33,073 nt of DNA. It comes from Actinomycetes bacterium (GTDB taxonomy: Bacteria > Actinomycetota > Actinomycetes > S36-B12). The position numbers and the translations under genes were made by a program. Position 1 is the stretch's first letter, and each line of letters opens with the position of its first letter. This document shows positions 17,567-26,717 of this stretch, piece after piece. The stretch lies in NCBI GenBank assembly GCA_014190275.1, contig BJGE01000020.1, positions 1-33,073 of the forward strand, written 5' to 3'. The notes beneath the pieces were generated by a model. It was given only the letters and a program-made list of their open reading frames with translations, made no database searches and was not told the origin of the DNA.

Positions 17567-19198
17567 ATGTCTTCGCCGGTGGCCTCAGCAGCTGGGGCGG
17601 AGAAAGCTTTTTATCTGACGACACCTATCTATTACGTCAATGATGCGCCGCATATTGGGCATGCCTACACGACCACGGCCGGTGATGTGCTTACCCGTTG
17701 GCATCGCCAGCGCGGTGAAAGGGTGTGGTTTCTCACCGGGGTTGATGAGCACGGCACCAAAGTGCAGCGCGCGGCAGATGCCGGGGGCGTAACGCCGCAG
17801 CAGTGGGTTGACAACCTAGTTGAGCGCGAGTGGCTACCCGTGCTCCAAACCGTTGATGCGGCAAATGACGATTTCATTCGCACCACAGAACCGCGCCATG
17901 CAGAGCGCGTGCAGCGATTCTGGGAGCAGGTGCGCCAGCACGGCTTCGTCTACTCGGCGCCTTATGAGGGCCCCTACTGCGTTGGTTGCGAGGAGTTCAA
18001 GTTCGCGGCCGACCTAGCGCCGGGCACCGGCGAATATGAAGGCCAGCAGATCTGCCCGGTGCATGGGCGACCCTGTGAGCAACTTCAAGAGGAAAACTGG
18101 TTCTTTCAACTTTCGGCATTCACCGAGCGGCTTATCGAGCACTACGAAGCTAATCCAGATGCGATTCAACCACGCAGTGCCTACAACGAGGTGATGTCTT
18201 TCCTTCGAGGTGGTTTAGTCGATATCTCGATGTCTCGCTCGAGTGTTTCTTGGGGTATTCCGGTGCCGTGGGAGACCGGCCAGGTCATCTACGTCTGGTT
18301 CGATGCGTTGCTGAATTACGCGACCGCTGTGGGTTACGGAACAGAGCCGGATTCACCCGCGGGCAAGCAATACGCGAGTACCTGGCCGGCCGATGTGCAC
18401 CTGGTGGGCAAAGACATCCTGCGGTTCCACGCCGTCTATTGGCCGGCGATGTTAATGGCCGCGGGGGCGCCGTTACCGCGCAAGGTATTTGCGCACGGCT
18501 GGCTCCTTGTCGGCGGCGAGAAGATGTCCAAGAGCAAGTTAACCGGAATTGCACCGAGTGAGATCATCGACCACTTTGGCTCCGATGCCTTCCGGTACTA
18601 CTTCCTGCGCGCAATCGCCTTTGGGCAGGACGGCTCATTTTCCTGGGAAGACATGTCGGCTCGGTACACCGCCGAGCTGGCAAATGGCCTGGGTAATCTT
18701 GCGTCGCGTGCCACCGCAATGGTGGGTCGATACTGCGAGGGTATTTTGCCCGCGGCCACCGCCGATGGTGAGGCGGAACGAGCAATACAGTCCCTGCTGG
18801 TTGACACAGCCGCGGCGGCCGACACCGCGATGGAGGCTCTTGACTTCTCAACCGGCATCACGGCGGTCAAGGAGTTCATCGAGGCGGTGAACGGTTATGT
18901 CACCGAGCAGGAGCCCTGGGTGCTTGCGAAGGATCCTGCTGATCGCGCGCGACTTGAGACCGTGCTCTACACCATCTGTGAATCCCTGCGTGCCATCGCG
19001 GTGCTGTACAACCCATTGATGCCAAAAACCATGCAGGATTTATGGGGGCAACTAGGGGCAAATGGGTCGGGAGCAAATGGGCTCGGACCATTGGCATCGC
19101 AGCGAATTGACGGTGTTGCAGTTTGGGGGCAACTACCGGTGGGCGCGAGAGTCACGAAGGGTGACTCGCTATTTCCGCGCCTGGAAGAAATCGCCTGA
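17567..19198 (+). CDS. metG: Methionyl-tRNA synthetase
   Basis: FYLTTPIYYVNDAPHIGHAYTT (HIGH), CxxC zinc pairs, KMSKSK. Confidence 0.97.
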   Translation: MSSPVASAAGAEKAFYLTTPIYYVNDAPHIGHAYTTTAGDVLTRWHRQRGERVWFLTGVDEHGTKVQRAADAGGVTPQQWVDNLVEREWLPVLQTVDAANDDFIRTTEPRHAERVQRFWEQVRQHGFVYSAPYEGPYCVGCEEFKFAADLAPGTGEYEGQQICPVHGRPCEQLQEENWFFQLSAFTERLIEHYEANPDAIQPRSAYNEVMSFLRGGLVDISMSRSSVSWGIPVPWETGQVIYVWFDALLNYATAVGYGTEPDSPAGKQYASTWPADVHLVGKDILRFHAVYWPAMLMAAGAPLPRKVFAHGWLLVGGEKMSKSKLTGIAPSEIIDHFGSDAFRYYFLRAIAFGQDGSFSWEDMSARYTAELANGLGNLASRATAMVGRYCEGILPAATADGEAERAIQSLLVDTAAAADTAMEALDFSTGITAVKEFIEAVNGYVTEQEPWVLAKDPADRARLETVLYTICESLRAIAVLYNPLMPKTMQDLWGQLGANGSGANGLGPLASQRIDGVAVWGQLPVGARVTKGDSLFPRLEEIA

Positions 19199-19200
19199 GG

Positions 19201-20055
19201 ATGGGGGTGGTTGTGCCCGAGGTGGCACCAGAGCCGTTGCGATCACCGGTAATTGATTCGCATTGCCACCTTGATGTGTGCGATCGCGCACTACACGGTG
19301 AATCAAGGCCCCATCCAGCCCAAATGCTGAAGCTTGCGGCCGCGGTCGGAGTCACCAAGGTTGTGCAAATTGGCTGTGATGTTGCGGCCGCAAAGTGGTC
19401 GGTCGAGATGGCGGCGCACCACCCGGAGGTTATAGTCGGCGTTGCCTTGCACCCGAATGAAGCGCCACGTATCTTCGCTCGTCAAGGTAAAGGTGGACTT
19501 GAGGACGCCTACGCAGCGATTGCAGAGTTGGCAGGGCAGGATGTCGTGCGTGCGGTCGGCGAGACCGGCCTGGACTACTTCCGCACCGAGGGTGACCTGC
19601 GGATGGTGCAGCAGGAGTCTTTCCGGTGGCATATCAATTTGGCCAAGGAGTTGGGCAAGGCGCTAATTATTCACGATCGAGATTCACATGAGGATGTGAT
19701 TTCAGTTCTGGAGTCCGAGGGTGCTCCAGCTAAAGTTATTTTCCATTGCTTCAGTGGAGATGCAAAGATGGCGAGTTACTGCGCTGATCGTGGTTGGTTC
19801 ATGTCATTTGCTGGCGTAATTACCTTCAAGAATGCCGACGAGTTACGTGCGGCCCTGAAGGTGGTGCCCGATGACTTGGTCCTGGTCGAGACGGATTCGC
19901 CTTATCTGACTCCCGTGCCTTACCGAGGAAAGGCGAATGGGTCATACCTAATGCCCTTGACCGTGCGCCGGATGGCCGAGGTCCGCAGCGTGGACGAAGC
20001 GACGATGGCTCGGCAACTGTGGGATAACACGCACCGGGTCTTCGGTGTCTGGTAG
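19201..20055 (+). CDS. tatD: TatD family hydrolase
   Basis: [50 protein letters not shown]. Confidence 0.95.
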   Translation: MGVVVPEVAPEPLRSPVIDSHCHLDVCDRALHGESRPHPAQMLKLAAAVGVTKVVQIGCDVAAAKWSVEMAAHHPEVIVGVALHPNEAPRIFARQGKGGLEDAYAAIAELAGQDVVRAVGETGLDYFRTEGDLRMVQQESFRWHINLAKELGKALIIHDRDSHEDVISVLESEGAPAKVIFHCFSGDAKMASYCADRGWFMSFAGVITFKNADELRAALKVVPDDLVLVETDSPYLTPVPYRGKANGSYLMPLTVRRMAEVRSVDEATMARQLWDNTHRVFGVW

Positions 20056-20896
20056 CGATATGCTTGGCGCCCGCGAGATTCGCGAGTTGGCGGCGCAGTT
20101 GGGGATCCGGCCGACCAAAAAACTCGGACAGAACTTCGTCATTGATCCAAACACGGTGCAGCGGATTGTGCGGCTGGCCGGCATCAACTCGGCTTCGAAA
20201 GTCCTTGAAGTCGGGCCGGGTTTGGGGAGTTTGACCCTCGCGCTGCTTGAACCCGGGGCACAGGTTGTTGCCGTCGAGATCGATCGAGGGCTTGCGGAGC
20301 AATTACCGCTTACCGTGCGAGCGCACCTGCCCGAGCGGGCCGATGCATTAACCGTGCTACACGCAGATGCCCTTACCTTGCAGGATCTCGGTTTCGAACC
20401 CGATGCGCTGGTCGCGAACTTGCCCTACAACGTTTCGGTGCCGGTGCTCCTGCATTTGCTCAGCACTTTGCCTTCCTTGCGTTCGGTATTGGTCATGGTG
20501 CAAAAGGAGGTGGCTGATCGCTTGGTTGCTGGCCCCGGCTCACGTACTTACGGTGTGCCAAGTGTCAAATTACGTTGGTTTGGTGACCCGCAGGGCGCGG
20601 GAAATGTCGGCCCAAAAGTTTTCTGGCCCGAGCCCAAGGTGGATTCGGGGTTGGTGCGCATGACCTGCCATCAGCCCCCAAACTGCACCTCGTCAAGGGC
20701 TCAGGTGTTTGCGGTTGTTGACGCAGCTTTTTCGCAGCGGCGTAAATCCCTGCGCGCCGCCCTCGGCCAATTTGCCGGCTCCCCAGCGCAGGCGCAGTTG
20801 GCATTGGAGGTAGCCGGAATTGATCCGGGCGCCCGAGGGGAGTCACTTGATGTGGGTGACTTCGCGCGGTTAGCAGATGCATTGGCCCGAGATTAG
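20045..20896 (+). CDS. ksgA: 16S rRNA (adenine1518/1519-N6,N6)-dimethyltransferase
   Basis: [52 protein letters not shown]; alternative start ATG 20060. Confidence 0.96.
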   Translation: MSGSDMLGAREIRELAAQLGIRPTKKLGQNFVIDPNTVQRIVRLAGINSASKVLEVGPGLGSLTLALLEPGAQVVAVEIDRGLAEQLPLTVRAHLPERADALTVLHADALTLQDLGFEPDALVANLPYNVSVPVLLHLLSTLPSLRSVLVMVQKEVADRLVAGPGSRTYGVPSVKLRWFGDPQGAGNVGPKVFWPEPKVDSGLVRMTCHQPPNCTSSRAQVFAVVDAAFSQRRKSLRAALGQFAGSPAQAQLALEVAGIDPGARGESLDVGDFARLADALARD

Positions 20897-20941
20897 CTTG
20901 CTAAAGGTGCCCGAAACCGGGGTAACGTTTACCCTGAGGCT

Positions 20942-21871
20942 ATGACGACGGACCGGCACGTGGGCGCATCGGTCACCGTCAGAGCACCCGCGAAAGTCAA
21001 TCTCCAACTCAGCGTCGGCCCAAAGCGGGCGGATGGGTACCACGAGTTGGCCACTGTTTTCCACGCGGTCAGTTTGTTCGACGATGTGCGTGCCCGCCAA
21101 GCAGAGCCCGGTGCCGGAATCTCATTGACAATTTCGGGCGAGGGTGCGGGTGAGCTGCCACTTGATGAGACAAACCTGGCTTGGCGTGCGGTGCTGTTGT
21201 TGGCCGACCAAGCGGGCCTGCCGGCCGATATAGAACTCCACTTGCACAAGGGCATCCCGGTTGCGGGGGGTATGGCTGGGGGCAGTGCAGATGCGGCGGG
21301 AGCGTTGCTGGCCTGCGAATCCCTTTGGCAACTTGGTATTGCGCGTGAGGAGTTGATGGTTCTTGCTTCGAGTCTTGGATCCGATGTGCCGTTCGCGGTT
21401 CACGGTGGCAACGCAATCGGTACCGGACGCGGCGAGCAGCTGCTTTCTGCGCTGTCGCGCGGAGTATTCGAGTGGGTGTTCGCCCTAGCGGACAAGGGTC
21501 TTTCTACCCCGACCGTATACACCGAGTGTGATCGGTTGCGCGGCGGCAGGGAGATCAAGGCTCCGGTTGTGGCGCCAGAGGTCATGCAGGCATTACGAGC
21601 CGGCGACCCTTTGGCACTAGGTGCGGCCCTGAAAAATGATTTACAGCCGGCAGCTATCTCGCTCCGTCCGATACTTTCCCAAGTACTCGAAGTTGGTGAG
21701 AGTTATGGTGCACTTGGCGCGATCGTGTCTGGTAGCGGACCGACCTGCGCATTCTTGGCGGCGGATGAAGAGCAGGCCCTCGATATTGCGGTTGGGCTGA
21801 CTTCGGCCGGGGTGTGTCGAACCGTCAAGCGGGCAACCGGCGCAGTGCCCGGTGCGCGCATCGTGGCCTAA
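20942..21871 (+). CDS. ispE: 4-diphosphocytidyl-2-C-methyl-D-erythritol kinase
   Basis: VRAPAKVNLQLSVGPKRADGYHELATVFHAV, IPVAGGMAGGSADAAGALL. Confidence 0.95.
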   Translation: MTTDRHVGASVTVRAPAKVNLQLSVGPKRADGYHELATVFHAVSLFDDVRARQAEPGAGISLTISGEGAGELPLDETNLAWRAVLLLADQAGLPADIELHLHKGIPVAGGMAGGSADAAGALLACESLWQLGIAREELMVLASSLGSDVPFAVHGGNAIGTGRGEQLLSALSRGVFEWVFALADKGLSTPTVYTECDRLRGGREIKAPVVAPEVMQALRAGDPLALGAALKNDLQPAAISLRPILSQVLEVGESYGALGAIVSGSGPTCAFLAADEEQALDIAVGLTSAGVCRTVKRATGAVPGARIVA

Positions 21872-21903
21872 GCAACAACTCACCACTCAACAGGGGGTTT
21901 GGG

Positions 21904-22404
21904 CTATGCGTCGAACTCATACGAAAGTGAACGCAACAGGTCGGCGAGTTGCTGTTGCTCCGTGGTGCTGAGCCCAATCAGTAATTCACGTTCACGGTCG
22001 AGTAGATCGGTCAAGGCGCCATCAACTGTTCTTTGTCCGGTGGCCGTAAGCACCACCCGCACCCCGCGGCGATCATTTGGTTCGCGTTCGCGGCGTACTA
22101 ATCCACGGGCCTCTAGCCGGTCGACTCGATTGGTTACCGTGCCGCTGGTGACCATGGCCTGCGCGCCTAGCTGCCCGGGGGAGAGCTCGTATGGCGCACC
22201 GGCGCGGCGTAACGCGGCGAGCACGTCGAATTCCCACGGTTCGAGTTGATGGTCACTAAAGGCTGCACGCCGAGCTAAATCCAGCTGGCGTGCTAGCCGG
22301 GTAACGCGGGACAGCACCTGCAGGGGCGAGGTGTCTAGGTCGGGGCGCTCCCGGTGCCAGGCGCTGACGAGGCGGTCAACCTCATCTGGGCGGGGGCCGG
22401 TCAT
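21904..22404 (-). CDS. MarR family transcriptional regulator
   Basis: Winged-helix MarR pattern LSPGQLGAQAMVTSGTVTNRVDRLEARGLVRREREPNDRRGVRVVLTATG. Confidence 0.92.
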   Translation of the reverse strand: MTGPRPDEVDRLVSAWHRERPDLDTSPLQVLSRVTRLARQLDLARRAAFSDHQLEPWEFDVLAALRRAGAPYELSPGQLGAQAMVTSGTVTNRVDRLEARGLVRREREPNDRRGVRVVLTATGQRTVDGALTDLLDRERELLIGLSTTEQQQLADLLRSLSYEFDA

Positions 22405-22415
22405 AGCCGGAGCCT

Positions 22416-22434
22416 ACGTCAAGAGTCTTGACGT
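22416..22434. promoter_or_regulatory. Perfect palindrome ACGTCAAGA-G-TCTTGACGT upstream of marR (candidate operator)
   Basis: 9+1+9 inverted repeat, 12 nt upstream of marR start codon. Confidence 0.75.
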
Positions 22435-22442
22435 CGAGATTC

Positions 22443-23144
22443 TTAGCGGTCGCGCTTGGTGAGCAGCTGGGGCTTGGCATCAAGGTTTTCGAGTCCACCC
22501 CACGCCAAATTCACCAGGTGCGCCACGACTTCGTCCTTCTTCGGCTTGCGGACATCAAGCCACCACTGGCCGGTCAGGGCCACCATGCCAACCAGCATCT
22601 GGGAGTACATGGGAGCCAACTTGGTGTTGATGCGGTGTGCTGCGAACTCGGCGGCAAGTAGATGCTCAACCTGGGCAGCAACATCGATGATCAAACTGGC
22701 GAATGACCCGGTCTGCTGGGATACCGGTGAATCGCGGACGAGGATCCGAAAGCCATCGGGGTATTCATCGATGTAATCGAAGAGCGCGAGGGCGGCCTGC
22801 TCGACCAGCACCCGCGCATTGCCGCCGGTCAAGGTGTCGCTGATCGTCGACAGCAGATGATTCATCTCGCGGTCCACCACCACCGCATACAAACCTTCTT
22901 TGCCGCCGAAGTGCTCGTAGACAACCGGCTTCGAGACGTCCGCCTTAGCCGCAATCTCTTCAACGGTTACCGCATCGAAGCCCTTTTCGGCGAAGAGTCT
23001 GCGCCCGACATCCAGTAATTGCTCGCGGCGTTCTTGGCCACTCATCCGCACCTTCCCGCGGGTGCGCGGGGGCCGCCGAACTTCACGGCGTTTAGCTAAG
23101 GGAAGTTCAGTGACATTATCGACTTCATTGATCATGGGCACCAT
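22443..23144 (-). CDS. TetR family transcriptional regulator
   Basis: RREQLLDVGRRLFAEKGFDAVTVEEIAAKADVSKPVVYEHFGGKEGLYAVVVD HTH; 13 nt downstream of the desaturase gene. Confidence 0.92.
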   Translation of the reverse strand: MVPMINEVDNVTELPLAKRREVRRPPRTRGKVRMSGQERREQLLDVGRRLFAEKGFDAVTVEEIAAKADVSKPVVYEHFGGKEGLYAVVVDREMNHLLSTISDTLTGGNARVLVEQAALALFDYIDEYPDGFRILVRDSPVSQQTGSFASLIIDVAAQVEHLLAAEFAAHRINTKLAPMYSQMLVGMVALTGQWWLDVRKPKKDEVVAHLVNLAWGGLENLDAKPQLLTKRDR

Positions 23145-23157
23145 TCACTGGAAATAG

Positions 23158-24147
23158 TCACGAAGGAGTAGGGGTTGGTTCTACGTATCCACGGACCCGG
23201 CGGCGCATTGCTGGGTCTTTCAATTTGCTGGCTATGCGCTGTGGCTTGGGCCAGCGCACATCGGTTACGAGTTTCATCGATTCCATCATGCGGATCGCCC
23301 GGGCGCTCATATCGAGTTGGCCTTTCAAGACCCCGTGGCGGGCCAAGGTGGGGTCGGCGTGGTGCAGGCTGTGCCAGGACTCACCAAATGACAAAATCGC
23401 GAGCCAAGGCACATTCGAGGAAAGATCGCGGGTATTAAATGGCCGCGTGCCGAACACATGACAAATTGAGTTGATTGACCAAGTTACGTGATGCACGAGT
23501 GCGATCCGAATCAGCCCGCCCCAGAACAGGCCCGCGAGTGCGCCCAGCCACGACCAAGTTATCAGCCCGCCGAGGAGCGCCGGCAGCAGAATTGAAGCAG
23601 TGAGGATTGCCGGGAAGAACTGCGAGATGCGGCGCAGATCCTTGTCGGCAGCGATATCCGGGGCGTACTGCTCAATCGGGGTTTGGGCTTCATCAAAGAG
23701 CCAGCCAACGTGGGCGTAGTAGAGGCCTTTAGCAATAGCGCGCTTGGACGTGCCGTAACGCCAGGGGGAGTGTGGGTCGCCAACCTCGTCCGAGAACTGG
23801 TGGTGCTTGCGGTGGTCGGCAACCCATTGATCAAGTGAGCCTTGGATCGCCATCGAGCCGGCGATGGCCAACCCGATCTTTACCGCGCGCGGGGCCTTGA
23901 AGGCACCGTGCGTGAAGCAACGGTGGTATCCCAAAGTGATGCCACCGGCGGTGACGGCCCAGAAGAAAAGGATCAGGCCGACGTCAACCCAGGTAAAGAA
24001 GCCGGCCCAGAAAATCGCCAGTGGGATCGCCGCGATGACTGCAAGCAAGGGTAAAATGACGAACGCCGCGATGGTGATTTTCATGCTGTCATTGAGGAGG
24101 CCTTCGTCAGTTTGGCCGCGAACCCCACTATTGGTAAAACTCGTCAT
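23158..24147 (-). CDS. Acyl-CoA/fatty acid desaturase
   Basis: His boxes HRCFTHGAF, HRKHHQFSD, ESWHSLHHAD; ORF extension to 24357 overlaps tRNA-Gln and is rejected, ATG at 24147 used. Confidence 0.9.
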   Translation of the reverse strand: MTSFTNSGVRGQTDEGLLNDSMKITIAAFVILPLLAVIAAIPLAIFWAGFFTWVDVGLILFFWAVTAGGITLGYHRCFTHGAFKAPRAVKIGLAIAGSMAIQGSLDQWVADHRKHHQFSDEVGDPHSPWRYGTSKRAIAKGLYYAHVGWLFDEAQTPIEQYAPDIAADKDLRRISQFFPAILTASILLPALLGGLITWSWLGALAGLFWGGLIRIALVHHVTWSINSICHVFGTRPFNTRDLSSNVPWLAILSFGESWHSLHHADPTLARHGVLKGQLDMSARAIRMMESMKLVTDVRWPKPQRIASKLKDPAMRRRVRGYVEPTPTPS

Positions 24148-24204
24148 GGCTGCATTTTGTTCGAGTTCGGACGTAATCGGCACCGGGCTCCCTAGGGGCT
24201 GTGG

Positions 24205-24239
24205 GGTACCTTCGGTACCGTAACTTACGCTACCGTAAC
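24205..24239. promoter_or_regulatory. Clustered palindromes/direct repeats upstream of desaturase gene (candidate TetR operator)
   Basis: GGTACC-TTC-GGTACC, TACCGTAAC x2 with 15-bp period, TTACG-CTAC-CGTAA inverted repeat. Confidence 0.55.
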
Positions 24240-24312
24240 CAAGGTAAGTGCGCCATTGGAAAACGGTGCATTTAGGGTGATGTCCCCCAAGTGTTTTTGG
24301 GCATGTCATCAA

Positions 24313-24383
24313 TCCCGGGTCGTCTAGCGGCAGGACAGCGGACTTTGAATCCGTCAACGGTGGTTCGATCCCACCCCCGGGAG
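24313..24383 (+). tRNA. tRNA-Gln (anticodon TTG)
   Basis: Acceptor TCCCGGG/CCCGGGA, anticodon stem-loop GCGGA-CTTTGAA-TCCGT, T-arm GGTGGTTCGATCCCACC; near glmU as in other actinobacteria. Confidence 0.94.
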
Positions 24384-24614
24384 CTAATCAACCCCGGGGC
24401 CCCACTCCCGAGGCATTGTTAGTCGACCTTCCCCGCGTGCGGCACCGGGGGCAGGGGTGACGGGGAACCCGTTACTTTGTTCCTGGCCACTAGGTGGTGG
24501 CTTCTGGCTGCTGGGGTGTTCGGGTTCACGCTACGCAAACAACCGGCCCCGACGAAAAGCGGTCAGGGACCAGCAACAGGGTTTAAACACCCCACCTAAC
24601 GGTAGGGACCAGTT

Positions 24615-24803
24615 CTACTCTTCATTACCCTCAAAGCACATAAAGCAAGCTGGGTCTCTCCCCCCAGCGCAAGCAGGACCGTCGTAAGCGGGGTTTAGGG
24701 TGCCGCCGATACCGGCAACTCCAGGCCGGGCCGGGCCCACCCCGAGTGCGAGCCGATCGCAGGCCGCAGAACTAACAGGTGTATTCACTTCAAAACTTGG
24801 CAT
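24615..24803 (-). CDS. Orphan microprotein, 62 aa, copy B: MPSFEVNTPVSSAACDRLALGVGPARPGVAGIGGTLNPAYDGPACAGGRDPACFMCFEGNEE
   Basis: ATG start with SD AGGAG 6 nt upstream; homologous to 13566-13736; same position relative to a tRNA gene. Confidence 0.75.
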   Translation of the reverse strand: MPSFEVNTPVSSAACDRLALGVGPARPGVAGIGGTLNPAYDGPACAGGRDPACFMCFEGNEE

Positions 24804-25092
24804 CGGGTGCTCCTAGGGTTTCGCGGGCCAATAACCAATCGGGCGTCCCTTGACACTACGCCATTAACCCTGATTCATCAATGGCTCGACGAGGCCTTTC
24901 TCGCCAGCGGCCCTCAATCCCCTGCCACCGATTGGACTATCCCGCCCCGCAGCGGTCGCGATCGTTGGTTTTTTGGCCTTTGGCATTTTCGTGTGGCAGC
25001 AGATAATCGTGAGTTCTGGTAATCGGCCGGACGTCCTTGCTTACTTCGAACATAAGCCCTTGTAGCGACCCAATGATCAATAAGATCCCAGC

Positions 25093-26601
25093 ATGGCCAT
25101 CTGGGCGACTCGGCGAGCTAGGCGGTCCTTGGTCCCGATGGCCATGGTGGTAGCGCTGGCCTCGGCAGGCCCGGCGCTGGCGTGGACGCCCGATACCCAG
25201 GTGCCGGCGGCTGCGCCCGCGGATGGCGCTTACCCGATGGGGTCGCCGAAGTACCGCACCATCTGGGTTGACCCCAAAGTCGGAAAGGACTCCCGAAGCG
25301 GTGCCACCCGGGGGCAGGCACTGCGCACGCTGGATGCGGCTTGGCGCAAAATTCCGCAGGGCAAGAAAATCACCGGCATAGGCTTCCGAATTCTCATTAC
25401 GCCGGGAGCGCTGAAGCCAACTGATGTTCCAAACTACTTTGAGTCACGCTACGGCACGGCACAGGCACCAATCCTGATCCAACCGGCAAGCGGCAAAGGC
25501 ACTGTCACCCTGCCGGCGGTGAATATCTTTGACACGAGCTATTTGTATTTCATTGGGCTTAAGTTCGCGTCAGATCTAGGTGACGCCGTGCACTGCGAGA
25601 AATGTAATCACTTTCTCCTTCGCGACAGTGTTGTTCGAGGAGCGCCGCGAGCTAGTGGCAAGGTGGGAGATCTGGTGAAGATAAACCAGTCCCAATACGT
25701 GTACTTGGAGAACAACGATATTTCAGGCGCATCCGACAATGTTGTTGATTTCGTAGCGGTGCAGTACGCCACGTTGCTCAATAACAAGATTCATGACGGA
25801 AGCGATTGGTGCGCCTACGCAAAGGGAGGCTCGGCAAGTATTCGTGTTAGCGGCAATGAGATTTATGACTGCGGGACGGGCGGCTTCACCGCTGGGCAAG
25901 GCACCGGATTTCAGTTCATGACGGCGCCTTGGATCAAATACGAAGCATATGACATCGACGTGATCGACAACGTGGTGCACGATGTCGAAGGGGCGGGCCT
26001 TGGCGTGAATGGCGGATACAACGTGCTGATGGCGGGCAACACTCTTTACCGGGTGGGGGAGCGAGACCACCTACTTGAATTCGTGGCCGGGCACAGGTCA
26101 TGTGACGGCGCCGCGGGCGATGATGGGCGAGATAAGTGCCGACAGTTTTTATCCCAAGGGGGTTGGGGAACCACACGAGTTGACGATGGTGAAAATTATG
26201 TTCGCATACCCAATAAGCACGTATATGTGTATAACAACGTGATCGTTAACCCGCCGGGCACGCAGAGTTCGGGCGCCCAAATTACCGTCGCCGCGCCATA
26301 TTCGGGGGAATGGCAGGTGGGTTCGAATGTCGCCGTTCCGACGTTGTTCGACGAGGACCTACAGATCCGTGGGAACCTAATTTGGGATGGGGACGCAGAG
26401 CACAGCAGCGGCCTTGGCGGTGAGGATTCGGGCTGCCGGAGCGCCAATGCCACCTGCAATGTGGGGCAATATCTGGCCGATAATGCCGTTAACCGGGTGT
26501 ACCCGAACCTGGTTGCCCCGGCTGCTGGCAACTACGCCCTGACCCCAGCGACCGCCGCCGCTTTGGCCGCCCAACGGGTGGCTATCCCGGCTTTCAACTA
26601 A
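25093..26601 (+). CDS. Secreted right-handed parallel beta-helix protein (DUF1565-like)
   Basis: Signal peptide ...[43 protein letters not shown]; repeated short strands [37 protein letters not shown]; numerous Cys. Confidence 0.85.
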   Translation: MAIWATRRARRSLVPMAMVVALASAGPALAWTPDTQVPAAAPADGAYPMGSPKYRTIWVDPKVGKDSRSGATRGQALRTLDAAWRKIPQGKKITGIGFRILITPGALKPTDVPNYFESRYGTAQAPILIQPASGKGTVTLPAVNIFDTSYLYFIGLKFASDLGDAVHCEKCNHFLLRDSVVRGAPRASGKVGDLVKINQSQYVYLENNDISGASDNVVDFVAVQYATLLNNKIHDGSDWCAYAKGGSASIRVSGNEIYDCGTGGFTAGQGTGFQFMTAPWIKYEAYDIDVIDNVVHDVEGAGLGVNGGYNVLMAGNTLYRVGERDHLLEFVAGHRSCDGAAGDDGRDKCRQFLSQGGWGTTRVDDGENYVRIPNKHVYVYNNVIVNPPGTQSSGAQITVAAPYSGEWQVGSNVAVPTLFDEDLQIRGNLIWDGDAEHSSGLGGEDSGCRSANATCNVGQYLADNAVNRVYPNLVAPAAGNYALTPATAAALAAQRVAIPAFN

Positions 26602-26717
26602 GCACCACCCCGGTCGATAGAGTTAAGCCACCTTCCCCGGTCCGTCGTTGGCGCAGTGCGGTGCTTGGCCCTAGGCACGATCCGCACGAGCACCCGCAGG
26701 TGAGCGAAGGTGGTGGT

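Noticed and set aside
24148-24357. N-terminal extension of the desaturase ORF (to 24357)
   Set aside because: It overlaps tRNA-Gln antisense and the promoter/operator region, and has no desaturase-like content; ATG 24147 fits better.
24457-24687. 76-aa + strand ORF overlapping microprotein B
   Set aside because: Overlaps antisense the supported microprotein; composition looks random.
24807-25022. 71-aa + strand ORF beside microprotein B
   Set aside because: No homology recognised and no clear RBS; its start overlaps the microprotein B SD region.
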